Part shown: one piece after another, positions 11,215 through 23,628 of the stretch
Layout of the letters: each line of letters starts with the position of its first letter
Numbering within the stretch: the stretch's first letter is position 1
Assembly: GCA_030770425.1 (NCBI GenBank)
Contig: JASJFT010000169.1
Coordinates: 38,381-102,380 of the forward strand
Length of the DNA: 64,000 nt
Direction of reading: 5' to 3'
From: Darksidea phi
Lineage: Eukaryota; Ascomycota; Dothideomycetes; Pleosporales; Lentitheciaceae
Made by a program: the position numbers and the translations under genes
Notes under the pieces: generated by a model
Told to the model about the DNA's origin: nothing
The model's database searches: none
What the model saw: only the letters and a program-made list of their open reading frames with translations

Positions 11215-13701
11215 TTACTGCGCACCGACCTCCTCTTCGGCCCATCCGGGAAGACCGCCGTCGCCCTGGATAGCAAGACCGTAGCCGCCGTTTCCGCTGC
11301 CGAAACCGCCGATGCCGGAGCTCAGGCTACCGAAGGAGTTTTGCTGTGACGCTTGGGACTGTTGCGCGGGCTGCGTGAAGGGGCCCTGTGTGAAGACCGG
11401 GAGGCTGACAGCGCGGGAGTGCTGAGCGCGAGCGTTCAGGTTCGAAGGTGCGAGGAGGCCGCCGACGGTAGTGGCGCCGGACTGGCCGGACGACCCATTG
11501 ATGAAGCTAAAGCTCGAGGTGCTGTTGTGCGCCGTATGTGACGAGTGAGGTTGGGGAGACGGGTTCATATCAGCGCTGTAAAAGGCAGCTTGAGGGGAGG
11601 GGTAAGCCTGCTGCTGCTGTTGCTGTTGCTGTTGCTGTTGAGATTGTTGTTGTTGGTAGTTGCCTTCCACCTGTTGCTGCTGTTGGTTCTGCTGAGCCTG
11701 GAGGTACATCATCAGCGGGTTGTTGGCACCGCTGTTGAGGATGTTCGCAGGGGCAGGCGCCTGAACGCTCGGGAAGTGCCCGTTGGTGCTTCCGCCAGAG
11801 TTGGGAGCGACGGAACCAGTGGGCGAAATCGAGGGTCCAGTATTGCTGCGAGTGGGCTGCAGGCCATTGATGGGAGACGGCGACTGGACACCATCACTGC
11901 CGGCTTGCTGGGACTGACCCTGCTGATTGTTCATCTGGCGAGGCGGGTTACCACAGCGATCTTTTCCAAAGTTGACCTTAAATCGCTTGTACTCTTCGCG
12001 ACCGCGTACAGCTTCGATGGCCTTGATAGCGTTGGCAATGTTGGTGAAATTGACGAAGGCACAGCTCTTCTCGCGGAGGGTGTTCACCAGCTCGATCTCG
12101 CCATACTCGGAAAAGTCCTGCCTCAGCCGGTCCTCCGTCCAGGACTCGTCAAGGTTACCAATATACACATTACGGGATGCTCCACCGCTGACAGCCAGCG
12201 CAATCGCAGGAGGAAGGGCACCTGAGTGCTTTCCCCAGCCAATCTTGAGGCGACGGTTGTGGATCATCAATCCCTGAAGGTTGCTCAGAGCGTAAAAGGA
12301 CGCCGCCGATGTGGGGTCGATGAAGGTAACGAAGCAAATGTGCTTGTCGGGAATGTAGCGGATGTGATGGAGCAGACCGCCTCGAACGACGTTGCAAATT
12401 TCTTCGATAGTCGTCTCGGGATGTATGTTTCCAAGGTATACAGTCCGGTTGCCTAGGTTGTTGACTCCTCCAGCAGAAGTGGCAACAGCAGCGGCGGCCA
12501 CAGACTGCTGAGCGAGAGCATTCGAGATCATGTCACGATCAGCACCGTTCAGAACATGAGCGTATCCAGGCGCGATGCCGAGGTACTGGGCGGCATTTTG
12601 CTGCTGCGTCTTGGAGACGTAAGCGCATCGGTCCTTGCCATAGTAGACACGCCTAGGAGCTTGCCACTTAGGCTCTTGGGGAAGCTGTGCAACGGCCTTG
12701 ATGGCATTTCCGATAGACAGAAAATGCACGAAGCCGATGGCCTTCTCGCGCACAATCTTGACTGTGTCAATAGGACCAAACTTGCTAAGATCCTCACGCA
12801 GCTCATCTTCCGTGACATCCTCGCCCAGGTTGCCTAGGTAAACGTTTCGGGACGCACCCGACTGTTGCACCGCCAGCGCCACAGAGGTCGGCACCTGCGA
12901 CGGCTTTCCCCATCCAATCTTGATATCCTGTCCACGGATTGACAACTTTTTCAAGATTGCGTCTGAGTGGAAATGGGTAGCAGAGCTACTGTCAAGGAAG
13001 GAGATGAAAGCACAGTTCTTATCTGGCAACAACCTGACCGACTCGATTTGGCCACTTCTCACATGGCCAAGGATCTCCTCGGCGGATGTCTCAGGAGGGA
13101 TGTTGCCTAGGTAAACGGTCCTACTCGTACCAGATACCAGCCCAGGGGCAATAGGCATCGATGCACCGAGTCCACCGAGGCCCTGTTGACCATAGCCAAA
13201 TCCCGTCGGAGATTGCGGCCCCCCAAAGAAGCCGTGCCCGTTCATACTCGTGGGAGAAACAAGGCCTTGGTAAAGCTGGGGCGAAAGCGGCTGCTGCATC
13301 TGGACTGGGCTGCCCATGTTCTGCTGGTTTTGCTGCTGGGACTGGTTCTGAGCCGCGAAGCTCGCAAAATTCTGGAACTGCGGCGAGGCAAATGCCGAGG
13401 GCGAGCCCGGCTGGAAGGGGCTGCCAAGGAGCAGTTGTGAGGGGAGCAACGGTGTGAAGTTCATGTCAAACCCAGTTCCTGGAGTCTGCAAATCGGCAAC
13501 ACCGTGGTTGCCCGGTGCAAGCCTGCCCGTGTTGATGGAGGGAATGTTGGACCTCTCGGGGTGCCTGTCAGCATAGCCCGTCTGGTTGGTGTTGAACGCT
13601 CCGTGAGAGAAGCCAGTGTTTCCTCCGTTCATGTGCTTGTGCAAATTCTGTTGCAGGCGAGGCCCGCTCGGAGCGTTCGGGGCGCCGTCGTGGTGCTGCA
13701 T
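11215..13701 (-). CDS. MRN1: RNA-binding protein with four RRMs, Mrn1/Nrd1 family
   Basis: An 828-aa uninterrupted frame from ATG 13701. After a disordered Gln/Asn/Ser-rich N-terminus come four RRMs: about 194-265 ([18 protein letters not shown]), 285-360 ([17 protein letters not shown]), 420-495 ([17 protein letters not shown]) and 510-585 ([17 protein letters not shown]). Each RRM1/RRM3 unit ends with IKIGWGK or LKIGWGK, characteristic of S. pombe Nrd1 and S. cerevisiae Mrn1, which bind mRNA and influence differentiation, translation and stress granules. The C-terminus is low complexity with Gln runs encoded by CAG/CAA repeats at about 11611-11690, likely length-variable. Divergent from ALG8 across a long GC-rich leader region. 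Confidence 0.88.
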   Translation of the reverse strand: MQHHDGAPNAPSGPRLQQNLHKHMNGGNTGFSHGAFNTNQTGYADRHPERSNIPSINTGRLAPGNHGVADLQTPGTGFDMNFTPLLPSQLLLGSPFQPGSPSAFASPQFQNFASFAAQNQSQQQNQQNMGSPVQMQQPLSPQLYQGLVSPTSMNGHGFFGGPQSPTGFGYGQQGLGGLGASMPIAPGLVSGTSRTVYLGNIPPETSAEEILGHVRSGQIESVRLLPDKNCAFISFLDSSSATHFHSDAILKKLSIRGQDIKIGWGKPSQVPTSVALAVQQSGASRNVYLGNLGEDVTEDELREDLSKFGPIDTVKIVREKAIGFVHFLSIGNAIKAVAQLPQEPKWQAPRRVYYGKDRCAYVSKTQQQNAAQYLGIAPGYAHVLNGADRDMISNALAQQSVAAAAVATSAGGVNNLGNRTVYLGNIHPETTIEEICNVVRGGLLHHIRYIPDKHICFVTFIDPTSAASFYALSNLQGLMIHNRRLKIGWGKHSGALPPAIALAVSGGASRNVYIGNLDESWTEDRLRQDFSEYGEIELVNTLREKSCAFVNFTNIANAIKAIEAVRGREEYKRFKVNFGKDRCGNPPRQMNNQQGQSQQAGSDGVQSPSPINGLQPTRSNTGPSISPTGSVAPNSGGSTNGHFPSVQAPAPANILNSGANNPLMMYLQAQQNQQQQQVEGNYQQQQSQQQQQQQQQQQAYPSPQAAFYSADMNPSPQPHSSHTAHNSTSSFSFINGSSGQSGATTVGGLLAPSNLNARAQHSRAVSLPVFTQGPFTQPAQQSQASQQNSFGSLSSGIGGFGSGNGGYGLAIQGDGGLPGWAEEEVGAQ

Positions 13702-15137
13702 TCCGAGGAGATGCGGGGGCAGGAAGCTGTCCCGCGCGTTCTGAGAAAGGACAGCCGTGGCGACGGTGTATTACTGCGTCCGGTCCTGAAAGAACCCCGG
13801 ACGGCGAAATATGTAGCGTGGAAGGTATATGGCTCGCCTGCGCAGGCGGTTGCCAGGGGTGGGAATCGAAAAGGTATTAAATCCCGTAGAGATCAATCTG
13901 ACGGGCTTAGCACACAGCTGTGGCGGAAGTGACATGCATACTCACATCTGGCAACTCGATGAAACGTAATCCAGGGGAGAAGGACAAGGAGCCCAGCTGG
14001 TCGGTCGTTTGTCAATAGAGGGGACAATTCCCAGGCCGGCGACAAGGTCGGAGAATGCGGGCAAAATCAGGGCAATACAAGAACAGTACGTCCTGAGAGA
14101 TGAATAGCTGCAGTGGCTTCCGTGGCACTCGCAGGGGGTCCAATTACGGGCGGGCGAGCTGGAGGCGCAGAGGGAGAGGCTTGTTTTGAAGATGCCCACG
14201 GGGGTGAAAGAACGACGACAAGAATAATGAAGGGCGCAGAGAAGGCGTGGTGGTCAGCACGCTCAATGCAAGAGAAGGGTAGAAAAGGAGCGGAGGTGTC
14301 GAAGAAGAGTGACTGGACTGCGAGTAGAAGTAGGTGGAGGTGGAGCCGTGAGAAAAGCGAAAGAGGAACCTCCTGTCTCTGCAGCGCAAATGAGCGGCCC
14401 GTAAGCGGCCTAGCGGCTTTTGGTATTTTAAACGCGCGTGCCCCCATCTGTCTTGAATCATCCGAGCCACAAGTCACGACCGGCCAGCGCCGGCGAGCCC
14501 TGCAAGACGGCCTGAGGCTGCCGGAGGGGGACAGACGCTTGTGCGAGGTGGCGTCGCATTGCGTGCAGATGGTCTCCTGAGGCAGACGCAGCGAGGACGC
14601 CGCCGTGGCACCCGCGACTTTTCTGGGAGCGGCTCGCCATGGCAGCGTGCCCTGGCATGCGCCGGGTAATTGCAGCGCTGCTGGTGTTCCTGACTAGGCT
14701 CTCGCTTCTGCGCATCCAGCGCCCGTTTGAGCCAGCGCGGCCGCATCGTCAGTGTCGGAATAGGGACGGCGCTTGGCGGCCTGGGCCAGCCATGATGCCC
14801 GCTGTCAGGAGCCCTGTTTCAAGCCGCTGCACGTGGAGCCGTGGCCTGCGGGGGGTGCCATTGGCGCGAAACATGCAAACGCCCGCGAGTTTGGGATTCT
14901 GTACGGGGCCTCCGTCCGGTGCGTTCTCACGCTGCTGCTACACACACAGGGGCACATGTGTATGACAGCTGTCCGTCGGCCGTATTTGCTTTGTCAGAGG
15001 CACGCCCCAGCCCAAATCCGTGCACCGCAGCTTCGAGAGCCGCTCCGTCCAATCACATCCCCCGCCTGCCCTCGCTTACGCCAGTCACGTGCTCCTCAAC
15101 CTCAGAACTCGCCAGATCTGACGCTTTCTCGCGTCCC
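13702..15137. other. Long leader region between MRN1-like and ALG8 genes
   Basis: About 1.4 kb between divergent starts. Several short GC-rich frames overlap in all phases, without motifs. It probably carries a long, possibly spliced 5' UTR of the RNA-binding-protein gene, as is common for its family, plus both promoters. Confidence 0.4.
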
Positions 15138-16979
15138 ATGCCACCACGTCCAGCCAATGTCGCCATGTCGGAGTTGTATCCATCCATCGCCCAGTGCGCC
15201 GTCGTGGCCACGGCACTGAAGGTCCTGCTTTTCCCCGCCTAGTATGTGCAATTGAAGCCTTTTGGCGCACATCGCAGACTGCATGGCTCACTATTTCCGG
15301 CAGCAAGTCAACCGACTTCGAAGTCCACCGGAACTGGCTAGCACTGACGCACTCTCTGCCGGTCAACGAATGGTACTACGAAGTATTGAGCCCACAGGTC
15401 AACGCAGCGGACGATACCCGCGCTAATCTCGCCACCCAGAAAACGTCGGAATGGACGCTCGACTATCCGCCCTTCTTTGCCTACTTTGAATGGCTCCTCT
15501 CACAAGCCGCGGCCTACTTCGAGCCTGCACTGCTCAACGTCAAGGCCCTTGGATATGACAGCTGGCAGACCATCTATTTCCAGCGCGCAACTGTCATTAT
15601 TACCGAGCTGGTCTTGGTCTACGCCTTGCATCTGTATGCACTAGTCGTACTTCACTTTCGGACATGTGACTAACCTGCTTAGCTATGTGAGGGGCTCTAG
15701 AACTAAGGCTACAGCTCATGCCGCTGCGCTCTCTGTGCTTCTATCGCCGGGCCTTCTCATCATTGACCACATCCACTTCCAGTACAATGGCTTCCTCTAC
15801 GGCATCCTCGTTTTATCCTTGGTGCTTGCCCGCGACAGTTCCACCATCCTCTTGAGCGGTCTGCTTTTCGCTGCTGTACTCTGCTTCAAGCACATCTATC
15901 TATACCTCGCGCCTGCATATTTCGTCTACCTGCTGCGAGCGTATTGCCTAGGAGAACGGGCCTCGTTCCCTTACTTTCGAATCCGATTCTGCAATTGCAT
16001 CAAGTTAGGCGTCGGCATCGTCGCAGTATTCGCGAGCGCGTTTGCACCCTTTGCGCTCTGGGGTCAGCTTGAGCAAGTGTTTCGTCGGCTGTTCCCTTTC
16101 TCTCGAGGCCTGTGCCACGCTTATTGGGCGCCCAACGTCTGGGCCATATACTCATTCTTCGACCGAGTTTTGATTTACTGTAGGCATCCCGTGATGTTGC
16201 GTAAAGCTGCTTCTGACTAGCACAGTGGCCCCATACCTCGGACTAGATGTTGACCGCGAGGCCGTCAACAGCGTCACACGTGGGCTTGTCGGAGACACGT
16301 CTTTTGCTGTGCTTCCAGACGTAGTGCCTCTCACATGCTTTCTCTTGACGCTAGGCTTTCAAATTGTACGTCACTGGAGTGGACAGCGAAATCCGCGCTA
16401 ACTTGCATAGCCCTTTCTCGTCCGACTCCTCTTCAAACCGACTTGGGACAATTTCATCGGCGCCGTCACCCTTTGTGGCTATGCATCCTTCCTGTTCGGC
16501 TGGCACGTCCATGAAAAGGCCATTCTTCTTGTCATCATTCCATTCAGCTTGATCGCTCTCAAAGACCGGCGATACTTTAGCGCTTTCAGACCATTAGCCG
16601 TGTCAGGCCATGTGTCACTTTTCCCTCTTCTCTTCACTGCAGCCGAATTTCCGGTCAAGACAGTCTACACCATATTATGGCTCGTAGCCTTCCTGATGGC
16701 GTTCGATCGCCTCGCTCCAGCGTAAGTTGTGAACGTCCATCAGTGGAATTTCGTTAACCACGCTACAGCTCGCCGCACATTAGGGTGTTTCTCTTTGATC
16801 GCTTTTCTTTCTTCTATATTGCGCTATCGATACCCTTGATCGCTTATTGCTCGTTAGTACACAGGATTGTTTTCGGCAACAAATATGAGTTCTTACCGCT
16901 CATGTTTACGAGCTCATACTCCGCTATCGGAGTGGTGAGCAGTTGGGTTGGCTTTTCTGTGGTATACATGGATTCGTAG
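15138..16979 (+). CDS. ALG8: Dolichyl-P-Glc: Glc1Man9GlcNAc2-PP-Dol alpha-1,3-glucosyltransferase
   Basis: Adds the second glucose to the lipid-linked oligosaccharide in the ER lumen (GT57). Exons: 15138-15241, 15304-15633, 15683-16179, 16226-16365, 16411-16721 and 16769-16979; 530 aa. All five introns (45-62 nt) are GT-AG with recognisable branch sites, and every junction restores ALG6/ALG8 motifs: [56 protein letters not shown] and [18 protein letters not shown]. The acidic [12 protein letters not shown] and DYPPF loops are the lumenal active-site regions in this family. About ten or more membrane spans are predicted. An internal start at 15165 (MSELYPS) is an alternative. The N-glycan link with the nearby GH47 gene is probably coincidental. 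Confidence 0.95.
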
Positions 16980-18063
16980 AGTACCCAAGCTCAAATCAAA
17001 TGACACTGCAAGTTTTCCAGGAGGTTTGGTGGCTTGTTCCCACAAAATTTCTTCGTGGGAGGTGTTGGGTTTGCGAGAGCAACTCACTTGAGCTCTTGCT
17101 TATATGTTGAGAGCATTCCATCCCATGTCGTTTGCGCCGAACGGCCTCTGCAGTTGCTTATGGTTCGAAGGTGTTTACTGTCATCAGTCGTCGCTTGGTG
17201 ATGTCGCGGGTGCTCTAGCGAACGTCGGTCCTGGGAGAAGCTTGGTGGGCTACAAGGTCGGCGACATAGAACAAACATGGAGATGATCCAATTACCCCTG
17301 AGTGCTTCTGATAATGCGCAATAGTCGAATCAACTCAAAAATGATGTTGACTAACTTTATTACTTCAGACGTGGGCGAATGCGGGCTGAAAAGTGAGAGT
17401 CGTGGTTCCTTAGGGTAAGTGGGTCAGGCCATTGTGCCTGGGGTGGCTCAAGGCATGGAGGCGTCATGTGTGGTATACCCCTCGCGTAACACACCCAGAA
17501 CTCTAGTGAACGTTTAGAAAGCGAGCCGGACCGATTATACTCATCCTAGGGATTTTAACGAGTCCAAATACGTTGGTGTCGGGTGTGCAGTGCTGCGCGT
17601 ACTGTCAAGGTAAAGAAGGAGCCGTTTGGGGTGCTTGCCGACTAGGGCCTAGTTCCGAGAGACGTCCGCCTGGGCATTTTTGAACGCTACCTTTCTTGAC
17701 CCTCCATTCATCGCCTGGCCTCTCACTCTCTCCTTCTACCACCCTGCCACCCTTCCGTCCCCCACCACATCCACAAACGCCCCCGCATCCCAAAAGACAC
17801 GCACAGCGCCAACTTGACGCGTCTCGGAACGGTGCTCGGATTGCTTGCGGAAGACTACGACCTTTGCCGGGACCTCCTCTGACGCGCGAAATAGCTCGAA
17901 CCCGGGCGAAGAGCATTCCGGAGGGTTCATCGCTCTGTCCATCAGGAGCAGTCGCCCCAATTCCCCCGTCACTGCGCGAAAACGTCTCCGCGACACTTCC
18001 GAAGCTTGCGACGCGAGCCCTCAGACCACGGGGAGCTCCAGATGAGCTAGCACTCAAGGCAAT
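16980..18063. other. Intergenic between ALG8 and ITC1-like genes
   Basis: No gene recognised. A 165-codon minus-strand frame at 17605-18102 has no motif and overlaps the start of the ITC1-like gene, so it is treated as a shadow. Confidence 0.4.
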
Positions 18064-21000
18064 ATGGTGCGGAACGCGTCCCGGAAGCTCCAACCGCTTC
18101 ACCGGCTAACAGTATCAGGTACAATACAAGCGCAAGCCCGTCAAACTTGAACCTCGACCCCCCTTCCTTGAGGACCACACCGAGGTGCGCCCAACTATTC
18201 GCACACTGGGGAGGAGGCATACTAAGCGTGTTGGATAGGTCTGGGTGATTGATGCGACCGGTGAAGTCTTTACAGACTATGAAAAATATCTCAATCGGTA
18301 TGGATTCGCTAGTGGTGGCGGGCGAGTGAGGTGCTAACTCGAAAGCAGGCGCGACTTCTACCTCCAGGCAAGCTCTCCACACAACTTGGACCCTACCGCC
18401 CACTGGCGTATTAGCACTAACCGTTGTGTAGAAAAACTTCACATGCGAGTCAACCGGACACACGGGATACACATACTTCGAAGCAATGGAGAGTGAGGTA
18501 GGTCGGCCCCAGGATATGGTCCAGCGCTGGCAGAGGGCAGAGATTGATACCAGTTTGACAGACCGAAGCTGTGAAAGAGATCGACAGCATATTTCCCGAG
18601 GGATTGCGGTCCCGGGTACTAGAATTCGTTCAATTTCGCAATACGGCACGTATGGATGACTTGGGTAAGTTGGCAGCCCATCCCTCTACCTGTGACTGGT
18701 TACTGACCTGAGACCTAGTAAACTGTGTTTTTGATGTATGTGGATATGCTTCTCCGCATTCCCGTGGTATTAACATGTTCGATAGCATTTCCGCGAGCAT
18801 TTTATGGTCGGCGACCGAGTATCCGTCGATACAGAAAATGGCCGGCGTTATGGCGTGATCGCCCGGATGACAGACACCTCTAAACTGCACAGCATCTTTC
18901 ATGGGCAAGGTACGGATGATCAATTCCGCTCCTTCACCTACACGATCAATATGGAAGACAATGGTGAGGAAGTGACTCGATACAAAGCGTCAGAGCTTCA
19001 GCGTGACCGGAGAGTATACTCGAAATTAGTTCTCAAGCAGTTCTTGCGCAGCGCTGTTTCACGAGAAGCTTGGAATGGCGCACCGTGGATGGTCAAGGAC
19101 CGCCTGGCGAAACGCTACAACATCTCCACCATGGTCCCAGAAGCCAAAACCCGAGACGCGGTAATAGCTGCAAAAAGGGCCGCAAATGCTGTTGCCAATG
19201 GCACGCACCCTGCAATGAATTCGTCAGAGGTGGGATACCCCCATGCCAACGGTGCGAGGCCGCCAGGCATGCCTGGGCCGGGAGGACAGACTACCTTTGT
19301 CAACTTTGCAGCAAACGGCCACCCGCTTCCTCCTGGCCATAATGGCCCACCCATGATGCCACCGTCGATGAATAGGCTCCATGTACCGTATACATATTCT
19401 GGACCCCAGCCTATAACTTACATCAGCGGACCATCGCCATTCCCCCCGAACATGCCTCCGTCTCAGATCGGCCACCATCAACTCCCGCCGCACCTCGCTC
19501 AGATGGCCCAACAACTGCCACCACCCGGTTCGGGTCTGCCCATCAGTCTACCTTTCCAAAACAACTTCATGCAGTACCAGACGTTGGCACCTACTAACTC
19601 ACCTCAGCAATTTGCCGCACCTCTCGCTAAGGCGTTTGAACCCATCAAATACCCTATTGACGACTTGCGGATTAAGCAGCCGCGGACTACTGTTACGCGG
19701 CCAGCGCTGAAGTTCTTTTCAGATGATGTCCCGGATGGCAATGAGCCACTTCCAGAAGAGAAGCAGAAAGGTATTCTCATGAAGAGCATGGGGCCACTGT
19801 TGTGCACGTGGGAGACACTAAACGTACACGACACAATCTACATGCTCGACTCGTTCACATTCGACGACTTTGTAGAAGCAATGGGGTTTTCTTCCAGCGA
19901 AGTAGAATGCGAGCTACTGGTTGAAGTTCATTGCGCTGTCTTGAAGCAGTACGTCAACGCCTCTGGTAAAATACAAGTCCCCTTACCAAACATGTCCGAT
20001 GAGGACGATTCGGAAGAGGAGGGGTCCAGTAAAGAGACCACCCCAGAGCCCGAACCCAAGCCACCAGTCCGGACAACGCGTAGCAGCCTACGGAAATCTG
20101 AAGCAAACCAAATCGTCGTAAAACAGCGCACACCAACACCGGAACCACCAAAGCAACTTCACAAGGCTGCTGAATTCCTAGCAGACTTTGACTGGGTCGA
20201 ACAATGTAAGATTCGAAACTTCCGAGACGGTGGATGGCAAGCAATTCTCGTGGGCTTGTTGCATCGCTTGTCGTTCAACCCAACTCACAAGGAAGCTTGT
20301 GACGAGGTTCTTGCCAAGCTGGTACCTCCGGACGATGATCCTACTATCGAAAAGATTGCCGAAAACTACATATACTTAGATGTCAACCTGAGGATATCTG
20401 CACTCGAGATGGCCTTACGTCTTACTGTCACGACCGAGCACTTCCGCGACCAGCTCGTTGCTGCTTCTCAAGAGATGACGCGTCTCCGCAAAGAGAAGAT
20501 TGACTTTCAGAAGAAACGGAAAGAGCTGTACGTAGATTCTATTAATTCTCCACATTCCAGCTAACATGATTCATTAGGGCCGATGAGCTATTCAAACTCG
20601 ACATTGAGCGAAAAATCCAGCTACCTCTCAATACACCAGCCTCTCCAGGTAACGCGAAGGAAAACCAGGACGTGTCTATGACCGGTATCGATGAAGTCGA
20701 GGAAGAGGTAGACGAGGAAGTTGATATGGAGGAAATGCAAGCGCGCAGTCGCAAGCAACGAAATGCCGCAAAGCAGACCAAGCGCAAGCGAGAGAGTGAA
20801 GCTGCAAAGAAAATGAAGGCGAAAAAAGCAAAGGCCGACGCTGCCAAGACAAAACAACAGAAAGAGTGGGAGAAGCTTTTGGATTCGATCGAGAAGAAGA
20901 AAGAAGAGCTAAGGAGCTGCGAAGCAAGTATCAACGAGCTAGATGACGATCTACGCGAGACCCTTGTACACCGTTCGAAGATTCTGGGTAAGGACCGCTT

Positions 21001-21613
21001 CCTGAACAAGTACTACTGGTTCGAGCACAACGGCATGCCGTTCGGCGGCGTGCCGACCAGCTCCACGGCGGAGTACGGCTACGCCAATGGCCGTATCTGG
21101 GTACAGGGACCGGATGAGTGGGAGCTTCAACCTAATCTAGAGGAACCTGCCCTATCGTCAGACATGGCAGAGTTTGGTTGGACAGTCCCCATGCGCAAAG
21201 AGAACGAGGAAGGCCCAACGCACCTTGCCAGATCCACCGACTGGGGCTACTATGACGATCCGTCCGACATCGACATGCTCATGGACTGGCTCGACGAGCG
21301 CGGCATTCGCGAGAAGGCGCTCCGCAAGGAACTTCTCCTCTTCCGTGACCGTATTTCCGAGTACATGAGTAAGATGAAGGAGCATCTTGAGGAGGCGGAG
21401 AAGTCGAGAATGGATGAGGAAGAGAGTGTAACGAGGATATCAACGCGTAATAAGTCATACAAAGAGACAGATGAGAGTAAGGCGAGGTGTTTGCTCTGGA
21501 CGAACAGCATTATGCGCGATGAGGTGGGGCATAGCCATGCAGAAGAGTACGAGCCGCCGAAGAGGGGGAAGAAAGGGGTTGCGGTGGCGAAAAAAGGCAA
21601 GGGAAAGAAGTAA
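18064..21613 (+). CDS. ITC1: ISWI-complex subunit with WAC, DDT and WHIM domains (ITC1/ACF1 type), nine exons
   Basis: Non-catalytic partner of ISWI ATPases in nucleosome spacing. Exons: 18064-18066 (ATG only), 18119-18184, 18239-18297, 18349-18367, 18432-18497, 18562-18664, 18719-18735, 18786-20527 and 20578-21613; 1036 aa. The intron after exon 4 (18368-18431) uses a GC donor. Exons 2-7 rebuild a WAC domain (VWVIDATGEVFTDYEKYLN, FTCESTGHTGYTYFEAME). A Pro/Met-rich linker follows, then a DDT region near 445 (LLCTWETLNVHDTIYML), an acidic stretch, a helical block near 578, a Lys-rich coiled coil near 720-800 and a WHIM-type motif near 829 (DRFLNKYYWFEHNG, GRIWVQGPDEWE). The three-base first exon is the least certain part. 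Confidence 0.88.
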
Positions 21614-22245
21614 GGAATCAATCGACAATTCCGCAATACTCCTGGAGGCCTCCCACTTCAATTCACGACTTACGACAATTTCGGGATGGTTCGGCGTTCA
21701 CGGCTCCCTCAACTTTTAGAACTCGTCATCTTACTTCGCAACACAGCAGCGGCATGCCATCTGACTACTGTGCATTCTCGGAGTTGTACAGGAACGGGGT
21801 GAATATATTAGAGGTTACAGGTCTGCCCATCTACGGTGTTTTCGTTGAATATTACTTCTATGGTAGGCGGTGCTATGGTCGTTCGGGAACAAGTGTGCAT
21901 GGCGGCGTGGCTAGTCGTACGGTATCCATTGCATGGTGGTCAAGTATTCTGTTCTTCGTGTGCGTGTGTAAATATAATCTGTAGAAAATCCACTTTGTGG
22001 TATCCTTAAGCTCAGAAACAATCCATCCTTTGTCGGCTCAACTGGGCTAGCTTGCACGTGATCGCCTCAAACTGAGAACGCCAAGGGAGTGCCGCCATCA
22101 TGCGCCTGAAGGCATCACCACCGACACTCCCTCATCAGTACACGTTTCTTGGAAGCCTGTACCCTATTCACGACGCCTTGCAAAGCTTTTCAACCCGGTT
22201 CATATACCACAGACGTCCTCAGCAAGTGTTTACGCCAACCCAGTC
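21614..22245. other. Intergenic between ITC1-like and SGF73 genes
   Basis: About 630 bp between tandem genes with no recognisable coding sequence; presumed 3' UTR of the upstream gene and promoter of the downstream one. Confidence 0.4.
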
Positions 22246-23628
22246 ATGGCTGCGAATGGGGTTGCCCGCAAGGTGCCTCCAGCCTCGGCGAAAGGCGGGC
22301 TCGTGGACGCAAGTACCGTGAGAGAAATTCTGGGTGAGAAAGAGAAGAAGGGCGTTATCTTGAAGATCAAAAAGCCGGCGCCAAAGCCATCGATTGCAGG
22401 AAATTGGAAAGAGAGCGAAACTATCAACGTCGATAGCAAGACCAGTGCGGCTGCCAGCACTTCGCCAATCATTAATCCACTGGAAGAAAGGACCCTCGCC
22501 GGATTCGCGACCGGCCGCCCTCTTGAAGACAAAGTAGACGTCGTCCAATGCAAACATTGCCGCCGCCCTGTTCTCCGTGTCTCTTCCGCAACCCACATCC
22601 GCGACTGTCTGAATAAGAAGCAAGAGAAGCTCAAAAAGAAGAAGGAAGCGAAGGAAGCTAAGGATGCCGCGCTTCGGAAAGAGAAAGGCGAGGACGATGA
22701 TAACGGCAAGAATGCTAGGAAGTCGGCTGTGAAGGGCGCGGTCATGGATGGCGAGGGTGCGAAGAAGGGCAAGAAGAGGAAGCTTGAGGGTGACGATGGG
22801 AAGCCGGGCGCAAAGAAAAAGAAGAAGGATGAACCAAAAAGACCGCAGGCCAAGCCTAAGGGACCGGTCGATGTGGAGAAGCAGTGTGGTGTTGCATTGC
22901 CGAATGGCGGATTCTGCGCGAGAAGCCTGACCTGCAAAAGTCATAGTATGGGGTTGAAGAGGGCGGTGCCCGGCCGAAGCTTACCGTATGATATGCTATT
23001 ATCGCAGTACCAGAAGAAGAATCAAGCAAAGCAGCAGCGTAAGTATTTCCCTTAATTCCCACCAAACGTCCGTATTAACAAGTGTGCAGGCGCCGCAATC
23101 GATGCCAATGCCCCCCTCCCCGAAGACCTCGAACCCTCGGGCGCCGTCGACTCCGACGAAGAAAAGGAAGCCATCATGGCTGCTCTCGCTCGCTACCGTC
23201 CTCGCCCCGCCGCTACCTTCACACCCGTCTCGCAACGCTCAAAATACCAATACATCCGCATGAAAGATATGCTACGGTCCGCGCTTGGCGTGCCACCCGG
23301 TGGCGGAGGCGGCGGTATGTATTCTGCCGTTACCCCTTCCGAGTCTATAGGCTCGGCAAGAGGTCTGGCGATGGGCATGATGGGCGCACCCAGCAGTGCC
23401 ACAGCGGAAAGCTTCCCGGGAAGCGCTGGAGGCATGGGATTCGGGGCGCCGTTGAGTGCGGGATTAGATGGCGCCAGTGGAATGGGTCCAGGCAGTAGGC
23501 GGCAGAGCTCCATCGCTATGCAGGGTGGTGGAGGACCGAGACAAATCCTCCCTGGACAATTGCCTGGGCCCGGACCGCAGCAGAGAAAGGGCAGTATGGC
23601 TAGTGTGGCTAGTGTGGGGGCGTCTTAG
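22246..23628 (+). CDS. SGF73: SAGA complex subunit SGF73 (ataxin-7 family, SCA7 domain)
   Basis: Anchors the histone H2B deubiquitinase module to SAGA. Exons 22246-23038 and 23090-23628 (intron 51 nt, GTAAGT donor, CAG acceptor), 443 aa. Near 98-121 a zinc-binding segment reads VVQCKHCRRPVLRVSSATHI followed by RDC. A long Lys/Ala/Glu-rich charged linker follows, then the SCA7 domain near 206-262 (VEKQCGVALPNGGFCARSL, TCKSHSMGLKRAVPGRSLPY, QYQKKNQAKQQ). Splicing restores the family's AAIDANAPL continuation; the unspliced frame ends at KYFP. The C-terminus is Gly/Ser-rich. The frame stays open for 52 codons after the TAG at 23626-23628 (see findings). Confidence 0.9.

Noticed and set aside
11545..12225. 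226-codon plus-strand Leu-rich frame
   Set aside because: It is antisense to the CAG-encoded polyglutamine region of the RNA-binding protein gene.
17605..18102. 165-codon minus-strand frame rich in Gly/Arg
   Set aside because: Composition reflects GC-rich DNA, it has no motif, and it overlaps the start of the well-supported ITC1-like gene.
18047..18649. 200-codon minus-strand frame
   Set aside because: It is antisense to the multi-exon WAC domain on the plus strand, which has concordant splice sites and family motifs.
22219..22944. 241-codon and 235-codon hydrophobic minus-strand frames
   Set aside because: They are antisense to the Lys-rich SGF73 coding region; Lys codons read backwards give Phe/Leu and mimic membrane spans.
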